From: Chitinophagales bacterium
Lineage (GTDB): Bacteria > Bacteroidota > Bacteroidia > Chitinophagales > Chitinophagaceae
Length of the DNA stretch: 64,000 nucleotides
Direction of reading: 5' to 3'
Assembly: GCA_020636495.1 (NCBI GenBank)
Contig: JACJXQ010000010.1
Coordinates: forward strand, 1 to 64,000
The notes under the pieces were generated by a model. The model was not told the origin of the DNA. It saw nothing but the letters and a program-made list of their open reading frames with translations, and made no database searches. Positions within the stretch are counted from its first letter, which is position 1. Each line of letters opens with the position of its first letter. The translations under genes and the position numbers were made by a program. Positions 18,037-27,222 of this stretch are shown in pieces.

Positions 18037-19701
18037 TTGGCTAATCTGACTAATACATGGGTAGGGTACACGATACGCACCGCTGAGCAGGTGTTCAATA
18101 GTGTGCTGGCTATTCTTGGGTACAAGGTACCTGAAATGACCGACCATAACGACACTAATCCGTACATACGTAATCTGCGCATATTTTCGGGTATGAACGA
18201 GCAGTTACATTACTATGTAGATAATGCTGCACGGGAGGCTATACTCACAGCACACCGTCTGTACAAGAGTTCTGTACAACATGCCAAGGCTAATGATTAT
18301 CAGATAATAGGTAACCTGGCATACTCTGCGGATGTACGTTTTACCATATCAGCTACCTACGGTTCCGACATAACTATACCCGCGGGGACTATATTATCTT
18401 ACGGGGACATTCAATACGTCACTCAGACGGACGCGGTTGTTACAGCCGGGCAGACCGTATCCACATTGGTAACAGCGGAGCAGTACATACAGAAAACGGG
18501 TATAAGTATGGGGGTGGCTGCCGGTATAGCTGATGAGGAGGTAGTATTCACTGATAAGGTAGTGCATGATAGTATATCCATGAAAGTAGCCACTGTAGCA
18601 TGGTCACCGCAGACTACGTTAGGGTATTCACTGCCTACGGATAAGCATTATGTGCAGACGGTAAATGAGGACGGTAACGCTGTTGTATATTTCGGTAACG
18701 AGGACCCCTACGGTTTAATGCCGAGTACGAACGATGCTTTAGAGGCAGATTACAAAGTAACATTAGGTGCAGACGGCTACGCACCCGCCGGGGCAATAGA
18801 TACGATAGTAAGTTCTTTAACATTGCCGGGCAGCATCACCGCTACGGTAACCAATCCTGAGCGCGCATCGGGAGGTAGTAATGTTGAGGATACTGACAGT
18901 ATAAAACGGCATATACCCGTAGCCCGCCGTACACTGGAAAGGGCGGTACGCAGAGGAGACTTCGCAGCAGTAGCTGAGTTAGCACCTGGTGTACAACGTG
19001 CGGGTGAGGTATTCAATTGTGGTAAAGCACTTGACCTGTACATCAGCCCCGTAGGCGGTGGTATCGCGTCAAGTACGCTTATAGCAGACACGCAGACATT
19101 CATGAATACCCGTAACCTTATCGGGTTCAATCTTAATGTATACGCAGCCGGTGAGGTCCATATCATTATAGTAGCGGCTATAAAGGCTGTACCAGGGTAT
19201 GCCAACTCTACGGTCAGCACTAATGCATCGGATGCCGTTGTGGCGTACATGGCAGCCACTAATCAGCAGATAAGCGGCACCGTGGTAATAGGTGACATCT
19301 ATCAGAAGATGGAAGCCGCTGACGGGGTTCTGAATGCTCAGATAACAGCATTCTACCCCAAGCCTTACGCACGCCCGACAAACGGTTCTACCCCCGCGTT
19401 GGTGTGGACACCCCAGCTTTTATCGGGTGCAGCAACCACGATACGGTGGGCCATAGAGTTTACAGGATCAACTACGTTCAGGCTGATACGTAGTGGTACG
19501 CTTATAGGGACTTACAGTACCGGGGCATTAGTGTCATTGTCTGAGATAAGTTTCACTATACCTAATGGTGCGTACTCTAACGGTAACTCATACGAGTTTT
19601 TCACTTACCCCTATGTGTCCACCAGCATAGCACTCACAGAACCATCATTACCTGTTTCTATAGCAGGTGATATTACGTTAACCGTAACAGGAGGTATATA
19701 A
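18037..19701 (+). CDS. Baseplate J-like protein (gp6/gp47-type wedge)
   Basis: A 554-residue protein in the W-J-I order. It has the baseplate_J core: a beta domain about 105-260 with AGTILSYGDIQYVT, then D-S-I-K-R-H-I-P-V-A-R-R-T-L-E-R-A-V-R-R-G-D-F and later A-P-G-V-Q-R-A. The start is a TTG; the first in-frame ATG lies about 100 nt later and would remove the conserved N-terminal helix. The C-terminal 110 residues form an extra beta domain. The stop overlaps the next start by one base. Confidence 0.85.
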   Translation: MANLTNTWVGYTIRTAEQVFNSVLAILGYKVPEMTDHNDTNPYIRNLRIFSGMNEQLHYYVDNAAREAILTAHRLYKSSVQHAKANDYQIIGNLAYSADVRFTISATYGSDITIPAGTILSYGDIQYVTQTDAVVTAGQTVSTLVTAEQYIQKTGISMGVAAGIADEEVVFTDKVVHDSISMKVATVAWSPQTTLGYSLPTDKHYVQTVNEDGNAVVYFGNEDPYGLMPSTNDALEADYKVTLGADGYAPAGAIDTIVSSLTLPGSITATVTNPERASGGSNVEDTDSIKRHIPVARRTLERAVRRGDFAAVAELAPGVQRAGEVFNCGKALDLYISPVGGGIASSTLIADTQTFMNTRNLIGFNLNVYAAGEVHIIIVAAIKAVPGYANSTVSTNASDAVVAYMAATNQQISGTVVIGDIYQKMEAADGVLNAQITAFYPKPYARPTNGSTPALVWTPQLLSGAATTIRWAIEFTGSTTFRLIRSGTLIGTYSTGALVSLSEISFTIPNGAYSNGNSYEFFTYPYVSTSIALTEPSLPVSIAGDITLTVTGGI

Positions 19702-21155
19702 TGTCATCACCTAATTTTGAAACATACATATTTGACGAGTTTTTCACCGATTACGACCGCCGGAGTGATCCTAATAAAGATGCGGATGATAAGGGTACTC
19801 AGCAGCGTTACATGGAGACGGTGGGTAAGGAACTGGATGACAATACCATACCGCTTATAGAGGACATGAACGATAATGTGTTGATGGGTAAAGGACAATT
19901 ATCCCGTATAGTTCCTTATTCAGAACTCGATCAAGGTTACCTGGATAACTGGGAATGGTTCTCAGGTAATACTATCACGTTCAGGCGTAACGTTGCCCGC
20001 ATAATGGATAGGCTGCAACGCATAGCTTGTACCGTCAGATGCTGCGAACTTATGTTCGGGTGGTTGGGGTTTGGTGTAACCATAACATCTACATTCGTAG
20101 AAGGGGGATTCGATAGCATGTATACGTTCGATTCACCCGCCCGGGACTTTGACAGCGGTTGCCCGTCATGCTCAGACTATAGTGTGGCCATTACCGGGGC
20201 TGCCGGTAGCCTGACCGCTGGTGATATTACTAATATAACCACCATACTACGATTCAATCAACCCATTAACGCTGCTATATCCGCAATAACATATAATGGG
20301 GCTTCGGTGATAGATGACTTCGATACGGAGGACCCTACGCTTAATTTCAACATATATGCTATTCAGGATGCTGACGTGGAGGCCTTTGTAACAGAGACGG
20401 GTATTACTGACACTACTACTATAAAGGCATTGGATACTATGGTACTGGCGTTGAAGGCGGCGAGTCTGTGGACCAAAATAAAGGCCATGTACCCATTGTT
20501 GGGTAGTAATGCCGCTACGGCCAAGTACAATCTGAAAGACCCGAGGGATTTGGATGTAGCATACCGTATTACCTTCTATAATTCCCCGCCTATTGATGCC
20601 TACGGTGTCAAGTGGAATGGTACAACACAGTATGGTGATACCTACTTTGTTCCCTCAACCGGTGTTACGGGAGGTAAGAACATGCACCTGTGCGTGGTAG
20701 TTAACGATGACAGAAGTTCCTACCGCGCGGCTATGGAGATGGGTGCGATAGGTAACGGGCTGAATAGTCAGGAGATGTCAGCCAGCTTCAATGCACCTGC
20801 TCCGAACAATAAGGCATGGTACTCTATGGCTGGTGTGGGTTCTACATCGGTAGATGTAGGCAGCAATAATGAGCAGGGACTATACGTGGTTTCACGTAAT
20901 ACTACGGATGCTTACATGTTCAGGAACGGTGTACAGTTGCACAATATCACCGCTGCAGCCACCACACATGCCGCAGTATCTACCAAGATATTTTTAGGTG
21001 CTGAGAGTAACAGTGCCGGTACGGGTGTATTGTACCGTAGTGATCTAAAACATGCTTTTTACAGTATAGGCGAATCTCTGAGCACTTCTGAGATACCTAT
21101 ATTCAGCTCTATAATAAATACATTCATGGCCACTTTAGGCAGATACAACTATTGA
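19701..21155 (+). CDS. gpI-like baseplate/tail protein with C-terminal lectin-like domain
   Basis: A 484-residue protein. The N-terminal 170 residues occupy the gpI position and have the gpI-like helical pattern around RIMDRLQRIACTVR. Residues about 250-484 resemble concanavalin/LamG-like tail domains of Bacteroidota phages, with the segment KIKAMYPLLG and a Y-x-L-K-D-P-R-D motif. It likely connects the baseplate to fibres or serves in receptor binding. Assignment of the N-terminus is from order; the C-terminal domain is inferred. Confidence 0.6.
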   Translation: MSSPNFETYIFDEFFTDYDRRSDPNKDADDKGTQQRYMETVGKELDDNTIPLIEDMNDNVLMGKGQLSRIVPYSELDQGYLDNWEWFSGNTITFRRNVARIMDRLQRIACTVRCCELMFGWLGFGVTITSTFVEGGFDSMYTFDSPARDFDSGCPSCSDYSVAITGAAGSLTAGDITNITTILRFNQPINAAISAITYNGASVIDDFDTEDPTLNFNIYAIQDADVEAFVTETGITDTTTIKALDTMVLALKAASLWTKIKAMYPLLGSNAATAKYNLKDPRDLDVAYRITFYNSPPIDAYGVKWNGTTQYGDTYFVPSTGVTGGKNMHLCVVVNDDRSSYRAAMEMGAIGNGLNSQEMSASFNAPAPNNKAWYSMAGVGSTSVDVGSNNEQGLYVVSRNTTDAYMFRNGVQLHNITAAATTHAAVSTKIFLGAESNSAGTGVLYRSDLKHAFYSIGESLSTSEIPIFSSIINTFMATLGRYNY

Positions 21156-21159
21156 TCAT

Positions 21160-21366
21160 ATGGATACATACCTGGTAGTACCCGATAGTATAGTCGAGGA
21201 GAATAATGGCAAAATAAATAACGACAAAGGGCTTATATTTGTAAAAGATAACTACGGTCGTTGGGTCATTAATACATCAGCTACTAATGATTGGCCTGAT
21301 ATAGATTGGGGCAGTATGGAAGTAGTTACACTTACTATTGACGATTTTCCGATAGATACTGAATAA
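21160..21366 (+). CDS. Unknown small acidic protein between tail genes
   Basis: A 68-residue acidic protein, without recognised motif, 4 nt after the gpI-like gene and 8 nt before the large fibre gene. It may be a fibre adaptor or chaperone by position only. Confidence 0.55.
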   Translation: MDTYLVVPDSIVEENNGKINNDKGLIFVKDNYGRWVINTSATNDWPDIDWGSMEVVTLTIDDFPIDTE

Positions 21367-21374
21367 TACAGATT

Positions 21375-23048
21375 ATGGCACAGACATTATACCATACTTA
21401 TAAGGCAAACGATTCAACGGATGCATTGAACAGGAAAGACCTGGCTATGCTACCCGAGGGATTATACAAGGGCTTTGATTACGACTCTGACAACTCATCG
21501 GGTACTACGCTTACACTGTTTCATGAAACTACGGGGTATGTTGACGTGGCTGTGGATCAGACAGCATCTGACCCTAAAGGTGCTATAAAGACCAAACAAG
21601 GTATGATAGTTGTGGAGGATGAGGCCATAGCCATCAGTATAACAGGTAATGCTGCGGGTAATCCACGCATAGATATTATCTACCTGGAACATGAGCGTGT
21701 AGAGACTGTCGGTGGTGCTGCCGCAACGTATGGGCAGATAGCAGGTACCGCAGCCGCTACGCCCACCATACCATCACTAACCTACCCGAATAAGCAGGTT
21801 ATCATAGGCTACATTTACTGGCCCGCCAGTACTACGGATATTTCAGATGCATCTGTCAGGTATGTACGTAATGTGCTATCATTGCTGCATGAGTACATGA
21901 AGGGTACATTGTCATCCATGACATACACCGCTGGTACTAAAGAACTTATCACTAACGTCCGTAGTAACTGGTATTACGTGGCCAATATAGACTCCAACTA
22001 CAAAGAGGTAGAACTTATCACTACTCCTAATGATGGGTTCGAGGTAATACACATATTCACTATGCAGAAACTACGCATAGACACTACGGGAGCATTCCTT
22101 GTGAACGCGCCCACAGTTGGGGATATACTTATAGAACCTGGGGAGGTAGTATCGTTCATAAAGCTGGCCGGTACGATAGCTTCGGGTGTGAGTGATTATT
22201 ACGTATTACTTGGCGGTGGTAGTGTTCGCAGGGCTAATGCAGAGAAGCTCACCGGACAACTGATACCCACCAAAGGAACGGCTACGATAGACCTGGATAA
22301 CGGGCATATAACACTGAACGGTGACGGTAACTTCTACGTAGTATCGTTCGACTTTACCGCGCTCACTGACGGGGAGATAAAGGCTATAACTACCTTCCAA
22401 AACAGGTGGGACGGTTTAGCTACCCGTACTAAAGAGGGGGCACAGGTGATACTTAAACTGGTCAACACAGGAACTGCAGGCACTACTATAACGATAGTAG
22501 ATGGGGCTACCCCCGACACGTCTGCGTTCGCTACCTTAGATACATCGGCTATAAACCCGAACGTGACGGATGGAGCCTATTTTAGTATCATAGAGGAGGC
22601 ATCAGCTTGGACACTTTTCCGTATGTATGCCGGGGGTTGGGTAGACGGTAATGACTACACCGCAAATACTGATACGGGGGCTTTCACGATAGGCACAGGT
22701 GACATAAAATATAACAGATACTTGCTGGAAGGGAGCAACAAGTTTACTTGGGTATGTAATCTTGAAGGCGTGAATGTAACAGGCACTCCCGGTGCCGTTG
22801 TCATAGAATTGCCCACAGCTATACAGGACTTAGGATTGGGATTTCCCGCACCGGGGCTTGTACAGGTTTGTGGTATGTATGATAGCCCGTCAGCAGCCGC
22901 TGCCGTATACGCTACACTCGGCAAAGCTGCTGCAGGTGCTACGGACCAGTCGTTGATGACGCTCCGTAAGCTGGATGGTACCTCATTCGGTAATGGCACA
23001 GATCAATATCTCTCGTTTACGATAGTCACGGAACTCGTAGCCGTATAG
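21375..23048 (+). CDS. Putative tail fibre / receptor-binding protein
   Basis: A 557-residue protein at the end of the tail module. The N-terminal 200 residues resemble upper-baseplate fibre adaptors: the segment G-M-I-V-V-E-D-E-A-I-A-I-S-I followed by P-R-I-D-I-I-Y-L-E-H-E. The remainder is glycine/threonine-rich beta sequence with alternating hydrophobic residues, as in trimeric fibres. Host range determinants would lie in the C-terminal 300 residues. Confidence 0.6.
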   Translation: MAQTLYHTYKANDSTDALNRKDLAMLPEGLYKGFDYDSDNSSGTTLTLFHETTGYVDVAVDQTASDPKGAIKTKQGMIVVEDEAIAISITGNAAGNPRIDIIYLEHERVETVGGAAATYGQIAGTAAATPTIPSLTYPNKQVIIGYIYWPASTTDISDASVRYVRNVLSLLHEYMKGTLSSMTYTAGTKELITNVRSNWYYVANIDSNYKEVELITTPNDGFEVIHIFTMQKLRIDTTGAFLVNAPTVGDILIEPGEVVSFIKLAGTIASGVSDYYVLLGGGSVRRANAEKLTGQLIPTKGTATIDLDNGHITLNGDGNFYVVSFDFTALTDGEIKAITTFQNRWDGLATRTKEGAQVILKLVNTGTAGTTITIVDGATPDTSAFATLDTSAINPNVTDGAYFSIIEEASAWTLFRMYAGGWVDGNDYTANTDTGAFTIGTGDIKYNRYLLEGSNKFTWVCNLEGVNVTGTPGAVVIELPTAIQDLGLGFPAPGLVQVCGMYDSPSAAAAVYATLGKAAAGATDQSLMTLRKLDGTSFGNGTDQYLSFTIVTELVAV

Positions 23049-23063
23049 ACCAAATCTATACGG
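23041..23063 (+). repeat. Hairpin at end of structural module
   Basis: CCGTATAG and CTATACGG form a perfect 8-bp stem that includes the stop codon of the fibre gene. No T tract follows, so termination is not certain. Confidence 0.6.
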
Positions 23064-23066
23064 TCA

Positions 23067-23108
23067 ATAAGCAGAAAATATTAGGACTTACTGATATTTT
23101 CTGCTTAT
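23067..23108 (+). repeat. Long hairpin overlapping the promoter of the replication module
   Basis: Perfect 15-bp arms, ATAAGCAGAAAATAT and ATATTTTCTGCTTAT, with a 12-nt loop. The right arm runs into the -7 box at 23106. It could act as terminator, protein-binding dyad or both. Confidence 0.65.
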
Positions 23109-23113
23109 CTTTG
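23106..23113 (+). promoter_or_regulatory. -7 element before replication module
   Basis: TATCTTTG lies 16 nt upstream of the ATG at 23130 and is partly inside the preceding hairpin arm. Confidence 0.6.
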
Positions 23114-23129
23114 TTTGTAAACAATTGAT

Positions 23130-23585
23130 ATGACAGCCATTATAGATTCTGTAACAGACTTGCCCGAATGTATACACGTAGAGGGGACACTCGTTAACAC
23201 CCAGGTATATGTAGACGGTGTACCAATAGGCGCACATAATAATGTTAATGTGCCTTACCTGAACAAGACATTTGATTGGCCTGCACGTACGGAGAGTGCG
23301 CTGCAGCTATCCTACATGCTATTGTTCATCATGTTTAATAGCCATGCCCCTGCTGTCAGGTTCTATGAGGAGTTTTACAATGACATCATATTTATGCTGC
23401 CACACGAATCATTCGCGGTGAATTTTAAGGCACGGGAGTATTTTGTTGACCAGGTGCAGGGAAAGATGGCCAAGGATATGCAGCACTATATACAGAAAGC
23501 AGATTCCCGTATGGTAGACTCTGTGACCAGCGGGGTATTAGGTAGCCATACCATAAAACTGCCTACCGATGAGTCAGAAAGATGA
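23130..23585 (+). CDS. Unknown protein, resembles DUF6166-type phage proteins
   Basis: A 151-residue protein. The pattern F-D-W-P-A-R-T-x-S-A-L-Q-L-S-Y...Y-E-E-F-Y-N-D-I-I-F-M-L-P recalls the small DUF6166-type family, in which a G/R-x-x-A-L-A-L helix is followed by an aromatic-rich F-x-x-x-V-x-x-L-P segment. This is a weak resemblance. First gene of the replication unit; overlaps the next by 17 nt. Confidence 0.5.
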   Translation: MTAIIDSVTDLPECIHVEGTLVNTQVYVDGVPIGAHNNVNVPYLNKTFDWPARTESALQLSYMLLFIMFNSHAPAVRFYEEFYNDIIFMLPHESFAVNFKAREYFVDQVQGKMAKDMQHYIQKADSRMVDSVTSGVLGSHTIKLPTDESER

Positions 23586-23772
23586 GGCACTCACTCCGCA
23601 TCAGCAGGCCGCATACGCTCATATACAGGATAGTAGCACGTTAGATTATGCGGTCATCACTATGCAGCGTGACGGGGCTACCATGGCTTTATTGTGTATC
23701 GTATCAGGCGATTCCTATATACCGGTAGCCAAACTACTTACAGACGATGAGTTGAACAGTTTAGACGTATGA
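23569..23772 (+). CDS. Unknown small protein before replicative helicase
   Basis: A 67-residue acidic protein overlapping both neighbours (17 nt and 4 nt). The beta-alpha-beta-like composition has no diagnostic motif. Tight coupling with the helicase suggests co-expression. Confidence 0.5.
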   Translation: MSQKDEALTPHQQAAYAHIQDSSTLDYAVITMQRDGATMALLCIVSGDSYIPVAKLLTDDELNSLDV

Positions 23773-25166
23773 CATTAGAATTTCAGCAAACCATATTAAA
23801 GTACTTGTTTCAGGTAAAGTCTGCTAAGGCTTACATAAAACTGTTGGATGCGGACGTGTTCGACTCACCGACCGATAAGCAGCTTTATAAAATACTCAGG
23901 GCTTATGTAAGTGAGTACAAAATAACCCCATCACGGGTTGACTATATGGAATTTCTCCGGTCAGCTATATCCATGTCCACTAAGTCGGTGAGTAGTGAGA
24001 TAGCCGATAAGTATATGTCACATGCAGAGTACCTGTACACCCCGTTAGGCGGCGGTACCGCGTACATACGTGACCGCATCATAGATTACGCTATGCGTAA
24101 GAAAACTAACGAACTCGCGCTCAGGATGGCTGAGGTGACTGATAAAGCTACTGACGCTGACTACAAAGACTTTTACGGGGAGATGCGTAAGATCATATCC
24201 TTAAGAGATGCTGAGGGTGAGTTCGAGAAACACGCAGGGGGTTTTTTATTCAGGGATGCTGCTGAACACCTGGATATGTATACAGAACCTGAGATACACC
24301 CGTTCTTTTTAAAGCAGGTCAATGCTATGACTGCTGCCGGGGGTTTTTATGCGGGGCAGAATATAATATTTCTTGGTGGTGCAAAGAGGTTTAAGACCGG
24401 GCTGTTACTGAATGCTGCCTACGATTATGCCGCTACAGGCACGCCTGTATTCATAGCTGATACGGAGAATGGTAAAGAGCTCACCCGTGCTCGTCTTAAG
24501 CAGGTGGCATTGGCCTGTACGCGTAAAGAACTCATCAGGTACAGGGACGCATTTATAGAGGGTGTATCGCGGGTACTACCGTTCGGTGGTGACGTGGTAG
24601 TACACTTCTTTCCACCGGGGTCTACGGTAGAGGATATTGACGAGGTACTTACCTATTACGAGACTGAGTATGGTTGGCGGCCTAAGTGTATCATACATGA
24701 TTATGTGGATAGGTACAAGCCCCGGGATAAGTATATAAGAGAACGCAGGTTCCAAATACAGGCGGTGTATGCTGATGTGGACTGGTTGAATGCAAAGTGG
24801 GGTACGTTCTCCCTCACAGTGTCACCGATAACCGCAGACGCTAATGATAAGTGGGCTTTGGAGGAGAAAGACTTCGGGGAGGACAAGGCCAAGATATACA
24901 ACTGTACCGCAGCGTTTGCCATCAACCGCATAAAACCTGAGCGTAAACTTGGTACGCTGCGTATAACCCCGATAGCACAACGCGAGGGGGTTGAGTTTTT
25001 AGATAACGCTGCTACTACCTGTGCTATAAAGGTAGATGCTGAGGTGATGCAGATAACAGAACTTGACTCTGAAACCTACCTGCAGAAATTACAGCCGATA
25101 CGTGACGGGTTGAGTAAGCAGGAACCCACACGATTCCCAAAACGTAATACTGTAAAAGACACCTGA
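23769..25166 (+). CDS. DnaB-like replicative helicase (RecA fold)
   Basis: A 465-residue protein. An N-terminal helical domain (about 1-160) resembles DnaB-N. A RecA-like ATPase core follows from about 190, with the P-loop region GGAKRFKTG and the acidic strand IFIADTENGKEL. A Walker-B-like strand, CIIHDYVDRY, lies about residue 315. The residue before the P-loop lysine is F rather than the usual G. It should unwind the fork and load with the primase encoded immediately downstream (one-base overlap). Confidence 0.75.
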   Translation: MTLEFQQTILKYLFQVKSAKAYIKLLDADVFDSPTDKQLYKILRAYVSEYKITPSRVDYMEFLRSAISMSTKSVSSEIADKYMSHAEYLYTPLGGGTAYIRDRIIDYAMRKKTNELALRMAEVTDKATDADYKDFYGEMRKIISLRDAEGEFEKHAGGFLFRDAAEHLDMYTEPEIHPFFLKQVNAMTAAGGFYAGQNIIFLGGAKRFKTGLLLNAAYDYAATGTPVFIADTENGKELTRARLKQVALACTRKELIRYRDAFIEGVSRVLPFGGDVVVHFFPPGSTVEDIDEVLTYYETEYGWRPKCIIHDYVDRYKPRDKYIRERRFQIQAVYADVDWLNAKWGTFSLTVSPITADANDKWALEEKDFGEDKAKIYNCTAAFAINRIKPERKLGTLRITPIAQREGVEFLDNAATTCAIKVDAEVMQITELDSETYLQKLQPIRDGLSKQEPTRFPKRNTVKDT

Positions 25167-26164
25167 TGCGGGGGCATAGTACATATAAAAACAAGCTGTT
25201 TACCTACTTTTCGGATGCATACGACCTGCAAAAGAAAACAGCATCAGGGTGGTATAATTTTAACTGCCCGTTGTGCGGAGGAGTACGTAAGCGCGGGGTT
25301 AATTTTGATTCAGAGGTTACATCGTGTTGGACATGTGACTATAAGGGGGACCTGTTGGAGTTTATATGTAAGGTGAACGGGTGGACCATGGCGCGTACTA
25401 AGAACTATGTACGCGCACTCGATCCGAGGCAGGAACTACCCGACCTTGGTAACACGATATACACAGTGAGTTCCGAGGTTACCATGCCTAACGGGTACAA
25501 ACCGTTACTGTCAGGTGACTCGTCCGTAGCTATCATGGCACGCAGGGATTTGACCGCCAGGGGGTTTGATATTACGGAACTGGATAGTGAGGGATTCGGG
25601 TATTGTGACGCGCATCATGATGAGTTTAACCGGGACTTTTATGGCTATATAATAATACCATTCAAGCAGGACGGGGCGTTACGGTATTACATAGGCAGGG
25701 ACTGTATAGGTAACCCGCTCAGATACAAAAATCCACCCAGTGACTTCGGTGGTGTAAATAAATCAGAAATAATATACAATCAACCAGCCTTGTTATTGTA
25801 CGATGAGGTGGGTATTATGGAGGGTTGGGCAGATGCCCGCACTTGGGGGAAGGATGGCACCGCTACTATGGGGTGGGCATTGTCTGATATACAACTCGGT
25901 ATGTACATGACATCGGGCGTGAAAAGATTTGCGCTATTCCCCGATGCGGGTGTAGATGATTACGGGGTAAGCTATTACTACAAAGCATTGAAGGTAGCCG
26001 CCCGGCTGGCCGCGGTAGGTAAGCAGGTAAAAGTAGTTGATATGAACAGGATAGATGGGGCCAAGGATGTCAACGCTGCGGGTCGTGTTGTTGTTAAGGA
26101 ATTGTATGATGCTACTCCCTGGGTCACCTATGGAGGTATATTAAAATTGATTGCAAAAAATTAA
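25166..26164 (+). CDS. DNA primase (zinc finger plus TOPRIM)
   Basis: A 332-residue protein. The zinc ribbon is CPLC at about residues 34-37 and CWTC at about 54-57, as in gp4/DnaG-type primases. A TOPRIM-like region follows, with the E in GIMEGWADA (about 215-223) and the D-x-D-like cluster DAGVDDYG (about 260-267). It would synthesise primers for the adjacent helicase. Its size is close to T7-like or phage DnaG primases without a helicase domain. Confidence 0.8.
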   Translation: MRGHSTYKNKLFTYFSDAYDLQKKTASGWYNFNCPLCGGVRKRGVNFDSEVTSCWTCDYKGDLLEFICKVNGWTMARTKNYVRALDPRQELPDLGNTIYTVSSEVTMPNGYKPLLSGDSSVAIMARRDLTARGFDITELDSEGFGYCDAHHDEFNRDFYGYIIIPFKQDGALRYYIGRDCIGNPLRYKNPPSDFGGVNKSEIIYNQPALLLYDEVGIMEGWADARTWGKDGTATMGWALSDIQLGMYMTSGVKRFALFPDAGVDDYGVSYYYKALKVAARLAAVGKQVKVVDMNRIDGAKDVNAAGRVVVKELYDATPWVTYGGILKLIAKN

Positions 26165-26175
26165 GTGAGTTAATA
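26159..26175 (+). repeat. Dispersed 17-bp dyad overlapping a start codon
   Basis: AATTAAGTGAGTTAATA, two mismatches. It contains the primase stop (TAA) and its last base is the A of the next ATG, the same register as the copy at 43987. Confidence 0.65.
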
Positions 26176-26390
26176 TGGGAATTACTTTAAGTGATCGTAA
26201 GAAGTGCAGCGGGTGTAAGGCTTTACAACATAATTCGGGTGTGTATACGTGTCTGTTGGATGTCCCCCTACACACCATAACCGTTGAGGGTAAGCAGGCA
26301 TCCCCGAAGCCTACCCGCAAATGTTACCGGCCTAAAACAGAACATGAATTGACTGATGCTATAACCAAAACATTGAAGCAGAATGCGTGA
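26175..26390 (+). CDS. Unknown small four-cysteine protein
   Basis: A 71-residue protein with CSGC near residue 11 and further cysteines at about 26 and 45, consistent with a single zinc or iron-sulphur site. It lies between primase and helicase accessory genes and overlaps the next by 8 nt. Function unknown. Confidence 0.6.
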   Translation: MGITLSDRKKCSGCKALQHNSGVYTCLLDVPLHTITVEGKQASPKPTRKCYRPKTEHELTDAITKTLKQNA

Positions 26391-27222
26391 CCCCGCACTA
26401 CATATTACCTTGTCGGGGCTGACGGCTGTGTTAACTAAACTGGGCATCAGGAACCCTGCTGTTAATGCTGAAAGGATATTGACGGAATCCGCACCATATG
26501 CTATAAAGGATAGGTACGATGTCAAGCTCAGTAGTAAAGCTGCCAAACGTGCTGTAAAACATAAGGAAGCAGTAGCCGCATCATCCATATCGGTAGAACA
26601 GTTCAATGGTATTCTGTATACCGCCCGTGAGACTGCGGGGCATAAGGCTATCACCCCTATACGTAAAGGTGAGGCTATGTGGACAGCACTCGCAGAGGTA
26701 GCTGTATTGGCCAGTGATTTTTCTGCAGCCTGCGGGTTTACGGATACCGTCAAAGGGTGCCAGGTTTTTATTAGTATAGGGTTGCGCATGATGCGGGGTA
26801 AGTACGGCCTGAACAAGTTCAAGTACTATAAGGAAAAGATATATGAGTACTATGCGGCGGTCAAAGAAGTAGAGGAGGATGATGATAGGCAGGCAACTAA
26901 TGATTTTTGTAATACGTGGGTGACCGAATTATTCAATCGTACGGGGTTGAAGCGTAAATACTCCGAACCAACTGATATGGCTATGTTTGTCATGGCCCGT
27001 AAGCAGGCAGACGCTTTAGACGCTTACTATGATGATTACATAAATGCGCAGTTCGATGGGTTGAGTTTTTTAGGTGTAGTTCCCAGCCTTACACAACTGG
27101 TAAGCGACAATGCTGAGCAGCGGTACTGGAACTACATATCGAACGCCCGCAAGACGGTGAGCGAACATCTGTCTGATGTGAATAAGGAGGATTTTTTGTC
27201 AGACATTAAAAAAATAAACTGA
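26383..27222 (+). CDS. Unknown replication-module protein
   Basis: A 279-residue, mostly helical, basic N-terminal half and acidic middle (EVEEDDDRQ about residue 165). It is coupled to genes on both sides by overlaps of 8 nt and 1 nt. The position between primase and SF2 helicase suggests a role at forks or in helicase loading, but no family signature is visible. Confidence 0.55.
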   Translation: MRDPALHITLSGLTAVLTKLGIRNPAVNAERILTESAPYAIKDRYDVKLSSKAAKRAVKHKEAVAASSISVEQFNGILYTARETAGHKAITPIRKGEAMWTALAEVAVLASDFSAACGFTDTVKGCQVFISIGLRMMRGKYGLNKFKYYKEKIYEYYAAVKEVEEDDDRQATNDFCNTWVTELFNRTGLKRKYSEPTDMAMFVMARKQADALDAYYDDYINAQFDGLSFLGVVPSLTQLVSDNAEQRYWNYISNARKTVSEHLSDVNKEDFLSDIKKIN

